The notes under the pieces: generated by a model
What the model saw: only the letters and a program-made list of their open reading frames with translations
The model's database searches: none
Told to the model about the DNA's origin: nothing
Assembly: GCF_051842935.1 (NCBI RefSeq)
Contig: NZ_JBPXRR010000001.1
Span: 2,542,001-2,606,000 of the forward strand
Length of the DNA: 64,000 nucleotides
Reading direction: 5' to 3'
DNA from: Pseudalkalibacillus sp051842935
GTDB taxonomy: Bacteria; Bacillota; Bacilli; Bacillales; Fictibacillaceae
Position numbers and translations under genes: made by a program
Shown: one piece after another, positions 51,169-60,621 of the stretch
Layout of the letters: every line of letters starts with the position of its first letter
Numbering within the stretch: position 1 is the stretch's first letter

Positions 51169-53484
51169 TCATTCCCCTCCTTTAATGATGGTGTAGTCCA
51201 TGGCTCCGACCGTGTGACCATTTACGTCCATTTCTTTCGAGTTGTAATTGACGACGATCTGCACGCCATTGGAGTAGGTCACTTCGACGACGCCTAATTC
51301 AATGACCTTCCGATCCTCGATCACCGCGTCTTGCACCTTTTTCAATGCCTTATTGACCAGTTCGTACTGTTCAACTATGTCTCCCTTCCAATCTTCAAAC
51401 GAAGACGTGAACAAATATTTAGAAGGGGTATTCTGCAATTTCCACGATGGTTCGTGTGTCAAATAGAACGATGGGTATGCCCCATACTCGATCATCCGTA
51501 ACAATTGCTTCTGAGGATCCGCATGAAAATTAGAAAATGTCGTGTAATAATCGATGGATCCATGAAGGACGATTTGAAGAAATGGGACTGAATCCGTTTC
51601 ATAGACGAAACGGGACGAACTCATCGGAACACTGAATATTTCATCACTGTATTGGAACATATAGTCGTTCGGTTGATAGAACGATACATTTTCCATCTGT
51701 TTTGAGAAGGCTTCAGCCAACGACTGATATAGTAGAACCGATTCCTCTCTGGAGAGTCGGCTTTCAGCATGATGGTTGGAGAATAGAAGAGACCCTGTAT
51801 CCTCGATGGAGACGGCTTCTATCTTTAATTCTTTGAACCGTTCCACATCATCTACTGCCAATTCCGAAGCTTTTTCCGGATTGATATAATTGATTTTCAG
51901 GTCTTCAAACTTTTCATCGACCAGGCTGTTGGCGAAGGAATATTCCAGAATCCGGTTGCTGATCCGTCTTACCCCGTCCACTTTCACATCTAAGTCATCC
52001 TGATTTCCGAATGCCTTCGTGTAATTCGTATAAAGATAAAGCGGAATCCCTTTTTCATCTAAAAGATTTTTCAAATCTTTCAATCTCTCATCCCCGCCAA
52101 GCTCATCTTCAACAGGGAATTTCGCCGGATTTGAACCCGTCAATCCGCCCTTGTTCCAACCTCGATAAACCGTTGTCATATTTTGAACACCCGATGCTGA
52201 CAATTCGTTGATGATGCTCTTCGCTTGATCGAATGTTGTCATAGGAACGAGGTGATCCCCAATCAGTCCTGGTTCCATCTCTCCGCCAAGAAACTCGATC
52301 CGAACAGGAACATCTTGATCTGTACGATCTTTTCCATCTAAGGAAATCTGCTTGTCTTCCTCAAGGTAAGTTCGGTATTTTTTTGCCATTCCTACGTAAT
52401 CGGCGTTCTCATCAGACAAAAACTCATACCGGATTTGCTTATCCTCGTGAAGTCGTTCCTTTTGGTAGGTATTGATTCCACCCATACTTTTACTCGTTGG
52501 CTGAAAGTACGGATAACGGACGATGAACCTTGGAGAAAGCCAGTTGAAATCTGTGTTGACGCCGCTCGGATAGGCAACGATTTCCGCATTGAACTGCCCT
52601 TTTTCCACCACACCGAGGAATCCATTCTTGTTCACGCCATGCACCATTCCAAAGACCGGGACGGAAATCGGCTGCGGTTCTACTTCGAAATCTCCTTTCG
52701 ACTCGACCGCCTCATCCTTTCCATAGATTTTGCCGATGAACGGGTTTTCAAATTGTGGATGTTCGGCTTGATATCGAATAAGCGCACCGCTTCCATCCGG
52801 AATGAACATGTATCCCGGTATATCTTCTTTCTTCACAGCACCAAGGAAAGGATATAGCTGCACAGATGCAATCTTTTGATCGGCGTTTTCCTTGAAAGAC
52901 TGATCCGGCAGTTGAACGACGAGTGCATCTCCATCCAAAGAAACTTCCATGGACAGGTCCACTTTTACTGATTCCAAACTGAAGTCAGCTATGAAGCCAT
53001 TATCCGTCTTTTCAAATCGTTTGACCGCTCCTTCTAGAGATACATAGCTTCCGCTTTTCAGCATGTTATCTTTGTTAAAATACTGGACGACGATGGGTGA
53101 GGTAACTGTTGCCGCCCATTCACTATTCAGCTGTGTATCCTTTAGAGCTTCCTGATCAGGAACAGAGCTCCAGATGTAGCCTGTTTTCTTGTTTTTGATC
53201 ATGATGTTCAGCTCTTTCGGAGAGACATAAAGTTCAAGTCCCTCACTCTCAGCTGCCATTTCATACCCACTCGGTATCTCTTTGACAGGGAGTTCCCCTT
53301 CCTGCTCTATCTCAGGTTGAGTGAAGTCATTTCCTTTGAATTGAAAAGTGCTATGTGTGATTTCTTCGTCTATTTTTTCTTGTTTGTTCTTCTTATTTTC
53401 CTCACTATAGCCAATTTGATAGGTTATCAAGATCATCAAGAAGAGGCTTCCAAGTAAGATGACCATTTTCTTTTTAGTAGACAC
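51169..53484 (-). CDS. DUF5696 membrane-anchored surface protein
   Basis: A 771-residue protein. One N-terminal helix (MVILLGSLFLMILITYQIG) without a lipobox anchors it outside the membrane, followed by a charged linker, a beta-rich domain (about 65-300) and an apparently (beta/alpha)-barrel-like region with TTVYRGWNKGGLTGSNPAKFP and IPLYLYTNYTKAFG. The family is found beside Yip1-type proteins and sugar importers in Paenibacillus; the barrel-like part suggests an unassigned glycosidase. GTG start with AGAGGTGA. It overlaps the preceding gene by 11 bases. Confidence 0.8.
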   Translation of the reverse strand: MSTKKKMVILLGSLFLMILITYQIGYSEENKKNKQEKIDEEITHSTFQFKGNDFTQPEIEQEGELPVKEIPSGYEMAAESEGLELYVSPKELNIMIKNKKTGYIWSSVPDQEALKDTQLNSEWAATVTSPIVVQYFNKDNMLKSGSYVSLEGAVKRFEKTDNGFIADFSLESVKVDLSMEVSLDGDALVVQLPDQSFKENADQKIASVQLYPFLGAVKKEDIPGYMFIPDGSGALIRYQAEHPQFENPFIGKIYGKDEAVESKGDFEVEPQPISVPVFGMVHGVNKNGFLGVVEKGQFNAEIVAYPSGVNTDFNWLSPRFIVRYPYFQPTSKSMGGINTYQKERLHEDKQIRYEFLSDENADYVGMAKKYRTYLEEDKQISLDGKDRTDQDVPVRIEFLGGEMEPGLIGDHLVPMTTFDQAKSIINELSASGVQNMTTVYRGWNKGGLTGSNPAKFPVEDELGGDERLKDLKNLLDEKGIPLYLYTNYTKAFGNQDDLDVKVDGVRRISNRILEYSFANSLVDEKFEDLKINYINPEKASELAVDDVERFKELKIEAVSIEDTGSLLFSNHHAESRLSREESVLLYQSLAEAFSKQMENVSFYQPNDYMFQYSDEIFSVPMSSSRFVYETDSVPFLQIVLHGSIDYYTTFSNFHADPQKQLLRMIEYGAYPSFYLTHEPSWKLQNTPSKYLFTSSFEDWKGDIVEQYELVNKALKKVQDAVIEDRKVIELGVVEVTYSNGVQIVVNYNSKEMDVNGHTVGAMDYTIIKGGE

Positions 53485-55540
53485 GAAGCTTCACCTCTTG
53501 GAAAATAGAGTACACAAAATCAACCACCTGATTGGAGAGTCCGAATAAGATGAAGGAGATGATCCCCAACACAAGCATGCCAGCTGCACTTAGCACCATA
53601 TTTTTGACCGTCTGTCCGATCTCATAGGAATGGATCTCCTTCACCATCATGAATAGAAGAAATCCGCTCCATAGAAAAATCGCTTTCTTCGAAAAGTCGT
53701 AGAGGACGAACTCCATGTTCGTCAGCCCTTTCGACATGACAGTAAGTGGGATGGAGAATACGAGATAAGGGCTTAATGCATAAACGGTACCGACATACAC
53801 ATTTTTGAATCGACCTATGCCATCGTTGATCGTACTGATCAAATAGTTACAGATGACCCATGCCAGCAATGGAATATAGATTTTATACAGTTCTGTCAGT
53901 ATGTTCACCCTTTTGGTGTCCACATCACTGAACAAGGTGTTCGTTTCAAAAATGGCAAAAACATGAGCTACGAACAAAAACATCAATAACAAAGTCGCTG
54001 ATAGAACAGAAGCTTTATTTTGTTTTTTCAGCTCGTAATATCCATCAATCGGATGCCTTAGCATGCGGAAAACGTGGAACAATTGTGCAATGATCTCAAT
54101 CTGTCTGAACCTCTGCCAAAGGCCCACTATCCGACTGCCGAATCCGAATTTCCTGTACAGGCGTTTCAAAAGGAAAATGCCCAGTGAAACGAGGACGATT
54201 GCGATCATGACTGAAGAGACATTCTCCATCAACCAATTTCTCCGAATTTCCCAATAGGCCTCAGAAAGACTTTGTTCATTTCCTGACAACCGGAATTCTT
54301 CAAGTGCTTTCTCGTAATCTCCCTTTTTGAATGCGGCTTTACCGATCCCATTGTGCGCAAGTGAAAACATACTGTTACGCTTCAGAACTTCATTCCAGTA
54401 GTTCTCACTTTCCAGATACTTACCATCCGAATTAAGGGATATCGCGTTATGAATGAGGTTCGTAAATTCCGTCGGTTTCAAAATTTGAATGTTGCTTTGT
54501 TTCTTATCTAATATGAATAATCTGCGATCGGAAGATACCGCGATTCCGGAAGGCGCTTTGAACAAACCTAGTCTCTGATTGCCTGTATTAAGGCCCCCGA
54601 AGACGAATAGAAGATTACCATCCGGATCGTACTCGAAGATATAGCCAAGGTTGGAATCCACCGCAAAAATATTTTTATCTTGATCGACTGTCAGGTCCGT
54701 AATACTCTTGGAGGAACTCACTTCCGGGAGAAGATTTTTACCGGCCACGTTCAGCTTTTTGATCGTTTCCGTTTCCAATCCTGCCGTACTTGTATAGATG
54801 AGGCCTTCATCATCAATTGCAACATTCGTTGCGGATGGGGGATATTTCTTCATCAATTGACTATATTGTGTATCTGTATATAGGAGCTTTTGCAGCTGAC
54901 GGACAAAGTCAAAGCTCGTCTGATTCCCTCCATAATATCCAAGGAAGTCTCCATCCGGCCCTAGCTGGATCAGCCCCTGTGTTGAGCCATCGCCGACCAT
55001 ATAGACATTTTTCTGTTTGTCTACAATGACTTTGGTTGGATTGAAACGACTCTTTTTTCCATAAATGACGGAATCCGGCTTCTCATATTCAAAAGCAACG
55101 GATCCATCCTTATTGAATTTAAAAACCTTCTTTTTTTGATAGTCCGCTACATAGATCGAGCCATCTTCATCCACATGAACGCCTGTTGGTTTGGAAAGAA
55201 TCTCTTCTCCCACAGTCCGTTCATAATTTCCGAACGAATCAAAAATGACGATTCTTGAATTACCTGTATCTGCCACATAAATCGTGTCATCCTGATCGAT
55301 GAAGATATCTTCAGGTTGAAACAATGGATCGCTTTCTCCTGCAGCGACATCGGATTCACTCGGTTCAATGTCGTAACCATCGATGGACCCGATCGGTTGA
55401 TACGCTGTCTGGGTATAGATCGGATAGCCATCTTTATCGAATGTATAGGTGATAAAAGGTGCTTCAGCAGATGCCGGTATTGTGCCAAACAGCACAACAG
55501 CAACCGTCATCAGAAGCATCATGATCTTGAGCCGCGCCAT
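53474..55540 (-). CDS. NHL-repeat / TPR / YIP1-domain membrane protein
   Basis: A 688-residue protein in three parts: a signal peptide (1-25) and an extracellular NHL beta-propeller (about 55-360, repeats such as EDIFIDQDDTIYVADTGNSRIVIFD and TGVHVDEDGSIYVADYQKKKV), TPR-like helices (about 365-425), and after a helix near 440 a YIP1-type bundle of about five membrane helices (490-680). Its gene overlaps DUF5696. The layout suggests a surface scaffold that holds glycan or the DUF5696 protein near the importer. GGAGGAGG precedes the ATG. Confidence 0.85.
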   Translation of the reverse strand: MARLKIMMLLMTVAVVLFGTIPASAEAPFITYTFDKDGYPIYTQTAYQPIGSIDGYDIEPSESDVAAGESDPLFQPEDIFIDQDDTIYVADTGNSRIVIFDSFGNYERTVGEEILSKPTGVHVDEDGSIYVADYQKKKVFKFNKDGSVAFEYEKPDSVIYGKKSRFNPTKVIVDKQKNVYMVGDGSTQGLIQLGPDGDFLGYYGGNQTSFDFVRQLQKLLYTDTQYSQLMKKYPPSATNVAIDDEGLIYTSTAGLETETIKKLNVAGKNLLPEVSSSKSITDLTVDQDKNIFAVDSNLGYIFEYDPDGNLLFVFGGLNTGNQRLGLFKAPSGIAVSSDRRLFILDKKQSNIQILKPTEFTNLIHNAISLNSDGKYLESENYWNEVLKRNSMFSLAHNGIGKAAFKKGDYEKALEEFRLSGNEQSLSEAYWEIRRNWLMENVSSVMIAIVLVSLGIFLLKRLYRKFGFGSRIVGLWQRFRQIEIIAQLFHVFRMLRHPIDGYYELKKQNKASVLSATLLLMFLFVAHVFAIFETNTLFSDVDTKRVNILTELYKIYIPLLAWVICNYLISTINDGIGRFKNVYVGTVYALSPYLVFSIPLTVMSKGLTNMEFVLYDFSKKAIFLWSGFLLFMMVKEIHSYEIGQTVKNMVLSAAGMLVLGIISFILFGLSNQVVDFVYSIFQEVKLRVY

Positions 55541-55555
55541 TATGTACCTCCTCCA

Positions 55556-56437
55556 TTACTTCAATCCTGAATGCGCCATCGTATCAATTACTTTACTCTG
55601 CATGAGTAAGAAGATGATGAGGTTCGGTAAGAACATGAGAGCAGCAGCTGCTGCCGCCATTCCCTGGCCAGCGACTTGATTATCGTTCCCCATATTCCCT
55701 GCTAATGTGCTCATATAGAAGGCGAAGGTTTTCAAGCTTTCATTATTCATATAGATCTCAGAAGTTTCCGTATTGTTCCACGCCATTTGGAAAGCAAGGA
55801 TGGCGACCGTCGCAATTGCAGGCGTGACCATCGGAAGGACGATTTTCCTGAATATATAAAAATTGCTGGCACCATCCACTCTTGCCGCTTCAATCAATGC
55901 ATCCGGAATCTGATCGATGAATTGTTTGATCAGAAATAGTCCTACCGGCATGGCGAGTACGGGCAAAACATGCCCGAACATATTGTCCGTCAGACCGATT
56001 CCATCGATGATGAAGTACCTCGGAATCGCAACCGCTGCTGGAACGAACATCAAAGCGATGATGTTCGCCTCAAAGATCACTTTCTTCAATTTGAAATCCA
56101 GTTTGGACAAGGCAAAACCAGCCATTGCACTGATAATGACACTCGCAAACACGATTCCAACGGATATGATGATACTGTTGAATAAGTATCGGGTCATCGG
56201 AATGACCGTCACACTCGTCTCTTTAAACAAATCCCCGAAGTTCTGCAACGTCGGTTTTTCGACGAAAAATCTCGGTGGATATAGAAAGAGCTCATCAATC
56301 GGTTTTAAAGCCTGTGAAAAGATGAAGATGATTGGCAGTGCCATAAAAATGGACAACGGGATCAAAAATAGGAAGAACTTCGATTGACTGATATTGAATT
56401 TCTCAGGATTGATTTTCGTCCCTTGGAATGAAGCCAT
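55556..56437 (-). CDS. Carbohydrate ABC transporter permease, MalG type (pair 1)
   Basis: A 293-residue permease with six helices and EAA loop EAARVDGASNFYIFRKIVLPMVTP. AAAGGGGGAA precedes the ATG. It follows its MalF partner by 41 bases and precedes the NHL-YIP1 gene. Confidence 0.92.
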   Translation of the reverse strand: MASFQGTKINPEKFNISQSKFFLFLIPLSIFMALPIIFIFSQALKPIDELFLYPPRFFVEKPTLQNFGDLFKETSVTVIPMTRYLFNSIIISVGIVFASVIISAMAGFALSKLDFKLKKVIFEANIIALMFVPAAVAIPRYFIIDGIGLTDNMFGHVLPVLAMPVGLFLIKQFIDQIPDALIEAARVDGASNFYIFRKIVLPMVTPAIATVAILAFQMAWNNTETSEIYMNNESLKTFAFYMSTLAGNMGNDNQVAGQGMAAAAAALMFLPNLIIFLLMQSKVIDTMAHSGLK

Positions 56438-56478
56438 ACAGATTCCCCCTTTCTATGTTGATGAAGGTCAATGCTAAG

Positions 56479-57441
56479 TTAGTCCTTTTCACCGAACAAG
56501 CGCCAACAGAACCTGGATACACCATAAACAAATATGAGAAGGACGAGTGAAATGGCAGATGCATATCCCATGTCAAAACGGATGAATCCATGGTCCGCGA
56601 TGTGTGTCAGAATCAACTGACCCGAATATTGTGGAGTAGGATTCGATCCAGAAAGCTGCACGGCTATGTCACCGGCCTGGAATGTCTGGACGACCGCCAT
56701 TACCGCACCGAACAACATTTGCGGCTTCATCTGTGGAATCGTGATATACCAGATCTCCTGGAACCGGTTCCTCATTCCATCAATATAAGCTGCCTCATAC
56801 AACTCCCGATCGACATTCAGGATACCTGCCAACATGGCCAGGAATCCGACGCCCATACTGTTCCAAAGGGATACGAGGATCATGATGGTCATAAGATGTG
56901 CTGGAGATTGCAGCCATTGAATCGGTTCATTGATGAAACCGATATGGATCAATATACTGTTCAAATATCCGGCACGATCTCCACTGAACAGGATGAGCCA
57001 TACAACGGACATGGCTACCCCAGCCGTCATGGAAGGGGAGTAGATCGCAAGCGTTAAAATCGTTCTCGGTTTCTTCGGGATCTGAGCAAGCATCCACGCC
57101 AGGAAAAAGGCAAGGACATACCCTCCGACACCGACAATCAAGGCGAACTGGAAGGTATTCGGCAAGACGTGCATCATGAACACGTTGTCTTGCGTAATCA
57201 AGTTCACGAAGTTTTTGAGTCCCACGAATTCCGGAGGCTGAATCGTATTGAAATAGGTGAACGCAAAATACGCTGCAACAATGACAGGTATGACGATGAA
57301 CAATGAAAAGACAATCAAGAAAGGGGCGACGAATCCTAAGGCACTCAATTCCTTTTTGACCGCTTCCCACCATACCGCTGCCCGACTATTCGTCTTTGAT
57401 CGGATGTTGACGTTCTGCTCTGTATTGGTTACCGGTTTCAC
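56479..57441 (-). CDS. Carbohydrate ABC transporter permease, MalF type (pair 1)
   Basis: A 320-residue permease; EAA loop EAAYIDGMRNRFQEIWYITIPQM. The GTG start at 57441 lies inside the 3' end of the large binding-protein gene (56-base overlap), right after AAAGGGGGAGG. The overlap argues that binding protein and permease belong to one transporter. Confidence 0.9.
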   Translation of the reverse strand: MKPVTNTEQNVNIRSKTNSRAAVWWEAVKKELSALGFVAPFLIVFSLFIVIPVIVAAYFAFTYFNTIQPPEFVGLKNFVNLITQDNVFMMHVLPNTFQFALIVGVGGYVLAFFLAWMLAQIPKKPRTILTLAIYSPSMTAGVAMSVVWLILFSGDRAGYLNSILIHIGFINEPIQWLQSPAHLMTIMILVSLWNSMGVGFLAMLAGILNVDRELYEAAYIDGMRNRFQEIWYITIPQMKPQMLFGAVMAVVQTFQAGDIAVQLSGSNPTPQYSGQLILTHIADHGFIRFDMGYASAISLVLLIFVYGVSRFCWRLFGEKD

Positions 57442-60400
57442 GTGCCTCCCCCTTTGACTGTATTTTTTCGATTGTAGGGACTTCTAGTTCTTCGACCACT
57501 TTTCCATTCTTGATAAAACCAAACTCTTCAAGCTTCTTCCGCATTTCTCGATTGGTCGTAATGACTGCATCTTCAATCGCTTTTCGTTCGTTCTCGCCCT
57601 CGAATACGACTTTATTCCAGGCGTTGCTGATTTCCCGCTCAAGCATGTAATCACCAGGCACATGCGGGATATCCCTCAACCAATCCCATTGGTCCTTGAT
57701 GACCTTCAAATCCTCATCCGGCCATGGCAGTTCACTCAGGGCTTCAACATTGGACGTATTCCATCTGAATTCTGTACCATAAATCGTCTCGATCAAATTT
57801 CCGAATTCAGATTGTGTATTTTTCGACGTCCACCATTTGATGAATTCCCAGGCGTTTTGCTTTTTCTCACTGCTGTCGAACATGATGACACCTTTCCCGG
57901 TTCCTGGTGCCCATCGGACGACTTCACCTTCTTCATTTTTCACGCCTGGATAAGGGGCGATTCCCCACCAGCCTTGAAGCTCAGGAGCAGCAGCCGTGAT
58001 TTTGACGTAATTATCGAAATCAGCAATCCCGATCGGAAGATCTCCTTGCCTGAAATGACTGTAAAAGTTCGGAACCTGAAGCGGCATGCTGTAAATCGTG
58101 AACAGATTCGTCATCTGTTTGAAGCCTTTCAATGCAGCATCGCTCCCTATCGCTGTACTCATTCCATCCTCATTGAACAGCTCTCCACCATGCTGGTAGA
58201 TATATGGGACGGTCACAGCCGGCTCTTTAAGACCACCTTGTCCGGCAATCGGTACATAGAAGTTCATTCCGAACCTTTGGAGTTTCGGGAGCATTTTTTG
58301 CACGTCTTCCCACGTGTCTGGCACTTTCATATCAAGTGCCTGCAAGATATCCTTCCGATAGAACAACACATAAAATTCTTGTGTTTCTGGTAAGGCGTAA
58401 GTCCCTTCGTCGTACATGAACGGGAGAAGTGCCCCAGGTGAAAAGCGTTCAATGACTTGATCGTAGTCCGAAAACTGACTCAGATCAGCAAGAGCGTCCC
58501 TCACGGAAAGTTCAAACGGCAGCTTCTGTTGGATACCCATAGCGAGATCAGGTGATTCGTCGGAAGCATTCGCCAGAATCAACTTCTCCTCTGAAGGCAT
58601 CAAGCTCAAATTAACCTTGATTCCCGTTTCTTTTGTAAAATCTTCATTGGCCATTTGCTGCATGAGCATCACATATTGACGTGGGCGGTTCACCCAGATT
58701 TCGATGGCTTCTTCATCGGTCGAGCTTACCTGGGTGTAATCCTTGGTGAAAGAGGAAAAAAAGTTGACCGCCATGGATCCTGCTTTTTGCAACAAGTTCG
58801 CTTTCGCATCCGGCAAATCTTCATCAGAGTACACATAAAATTTATCGAACTGCAAAGGTTGGTTCGGTAACAATAGCAACAAATCTCCAAGCCGTTGCGT
58901 CACAGATCCTGAGCTTTGTGATAATTCCTTGAAACGAACAGGAATCTTATCCGGTTCATTTGCGATATCCTCCAGTTGATTTGCACTGATCATCAAGTTT
59001 CTCGCTTGATCGGGTTTGTTGTTACTCAACTTTTCAAGGTAGGCATATCGATTCCTGAGCTTTTCTGCAAGCTCATTCAAGCGGGGTACGATATCCGGAA
59101 TCTGTTCTTCAATATCCCAATCCCGATTGGTATCAACAGACTTCCCGGTAGCCATCTGGATTTCTAATGAAAGATCATTCACTTCTTCCATGACATCCTT
59201 GATCGTACTGATGACAGGTTGGTATGGTGATGGATTACTAACGAACGTAAGCTCATGTTCCCCTTTTGTCAGGTAAAATTGAAAAGGTTTCCCATTCGCA
59301 TCGGATAACGTTTCGTTTTTCCATTCTGTCGTGTAATCAAATGGGTATTTCAACAATTCCTCGAATGGAATTTCACCATCAATTTTAATGGTTCGATATA
59401 CTGGCACATTCACATTGAAATACTGGTTATATTTGAAGGCTAGCTGATAGAACCCCGCCTCTTCGACATCGATTTTCCAAGTGACCGCTTGTCCACCCGC
59501 TTTCCATGTATCGCCTCCGAACGCATTCAGAGAGAGCTTACTTCCACGATTCGGTGTCACATTCGGCTCACCGTTCGATAACGCTCTTATCGAGGAATCG
59601 GTTTTATGATGTGGGTGCTCGGCTTCAAGCTCGAGCAAACCTTTGGCTTTTTGATTCGCATCATTCTTCTGTAGATATTCATTGTAGGATGGAGGAGTTT
59701 CTGGTGACTTGACCGTAACGTCTCCCAAAAGCATCGGTTCACGTATATTCAGGAGCGTGAGTGTATTTTCACCCTTTTTTAAATGGAACTTAAGTGGGCG
59801 ATCGAAGAGATAACTCGCATCCATGAAGGGTCGATCCTGCCAAGTACGAATTTCTTCTTGTTTCGGAAAGACTTGGTTTCCAAGTTTATCTTCCTCGAAT
59901 TTATTTACAGAATCCTTCCATAATCGTGGAAGGACGATTCTTCTGGATTCATAGTATTGAAATTCTCCATTGACTTTGATGCCTCGCTCAATCGGAATGA
60001 TTTTTCCAGGCAAGGCAAAGTAATCAACATGAATTTCATAAAGACCTTCTTTCGGAACATTGATGGAGAATTGCAATTCTTTGGTTGCTTCTTCCCACTG
60101 AAACACTTGACCTTCGTAATCCTCATGTCTGGTCAATTCCAATTGCTTTTTTGTGTTGGTAAACTGTTCAGGCTCTATAACTTTTTGGAAGCCTTTCGTA
60201 TCCGATATCCCTTCGTCTTCCCACTGAGTTAATCGATCCTTGTAATCCGCTTCGACGACTCTCGTTTCATATTGCTCTTTTTTGTCTTTCTTTTTGCCAT
60301 CGTCCTTGGATTCATTGTCTTTTTTCTTATCGTCATTGAAGAGATCGTCCAATAAATCCCCTGTATCAGATTTTTTGTCCGTGTTGGCCAAACTGACAGA

Positions 60401-60481
60401 AGACGATTGGTCTTTTATAAGTAATCCAGTAGTTAGCAATAACAAACCAATTAGTAGAAAGGTAATGGTTTTTCTGCGCAT
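57386..60481 (-). CDS. Very large ABC solute-binding protein with N-terminal carbohydrate-binding-like domains
   Basis: A 1031-residue protein. After one N-terminal helix (ITFLLIGLLLLTTGLLI, no Cys lipobox) and a Lys/Asp-rich linker (about 35-85), two beta-sandwich domains of the CBM6/35 sort (about 95-270 and 280-440, each ending in a KKGENTLTLLN or TKGEHELTFVS strand) and a helical spacer precede a family-1 solute-binding domain (about 590-1010, PRQYVMLMQQMANEDFTKETGIKV). Ordinary binding proteins are about 420 residues. It is likely an anchored capture protein for polymers. The ATG at 60481 follows AAGGAG. Confidence 0.85.
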   Translation of the reverse strand: MRRKTITFLLIGLLLLTTGLLIKDQSSSVSLANTDKKSDTGDLLDDLFNDDKKKDNESKDDGKKKDKKEQYETRVVEADYKDRLTQWEDEGISDTKGFQKVIEPEQFTNTKKQLELTRHEDYEGQVFQWEEATKELQFSINVPKEGLYEIHVDYFALPGKIIPIERGIKVNGEFQYYESRRIVLPRLWKDSVNKFEEDKLGNQVFPKQEEIRTWQDRPFMDASYLFDRPLKFHLKKGENTLTLLNIREPMLLGDVTVKSPETPPSYNEYLQKNDANQKAKGLLELEAEHPHHKTDSSIRALSNGEPNVTPNRGSKLSLNAFGGDTWKAGGQAVTWKIDVEEAGFYQLAFKYNQYFNVNVPVYRTIKIDGEIPFEELLKYPFDYTTEWKNETLSDANGKPFQFYLTKGEHELTFVSNPSPYQPVISTIKDVMEEVNDLSLEIQMATGKSVDTNRDWDIEEQIPDIVPRLNELAEKLRNRYAYLEKLSNNKPDQARNLMISANQLEDIANEPDKIPVRFKELSQSSGSVTQRLGDLLLLLPNQPLQFDKFYVYSDEDLPDAKANLLQKAGSMAVNFFSSFTKDYTQVSSTDEEAIEIWVNRPRQYVMLMQQMANEDFTKETGIKVNLSLMPSEEKLILANASDESPDLAMGIQQKLPFELSVRDALADLSQFSDYDQVIERFSPGALLPFMYDEGTYALPETQEFYVLFYRKDILQALDMKVPDTWEDVQKMLPKLQRFGMNFYVPIAGQGGLKEPAVTVPYIYQHGGELFNEDGMSTAIGSDAALKGFKQMTNLFTIYSMPLQVPNFYSHFRQGDLPIGIADFDNYVKITAAAPELQGWWGIAPYPGVKNEEGEVVRWAPGTGKGVIMFDSSEKKQNAWEFIKWWTSKNTQSEFGNLIETIYGTEFRWNTSNVEALSELPWPDEDLKVIKDQWDWLRDIPHVPGDYMLEREISNAWNKVVFEGENERKAIEDAVITTNREMRKKLEEFGFIKNGKVVEELEVPTIEKIQSKGEARETGNQYRAERQHPIKDE

Positions 60482-60572
60482 AGGATTTCTCCTTCTCTTA
60501 GCAGAGTAAAAATTCAAGCACTACACTTTCGGTGCAGTCTAGAATTCAGCTTATGTAGTGTGATATAAAATA

Positions 60573-60604
60573 CAATGGATGGGGAGGTAATAAGCCCCAT
60601 CCAT
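60573..60604 (-). terminator. Hairpin between the two solute-binding-protein genes
   Basis: ATGGATGGGG and CCCCATCCAT form a perfect 10-bp stem around a 10-base loop, followed by TGTATTTTATAT. It is a partial terminator or RNA-stabilising structure giving more of the upstream lipoprotein. Confidence 0.7.
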
Positions 60605-60621
60605 TTTTCAAGTTCGTTCGA

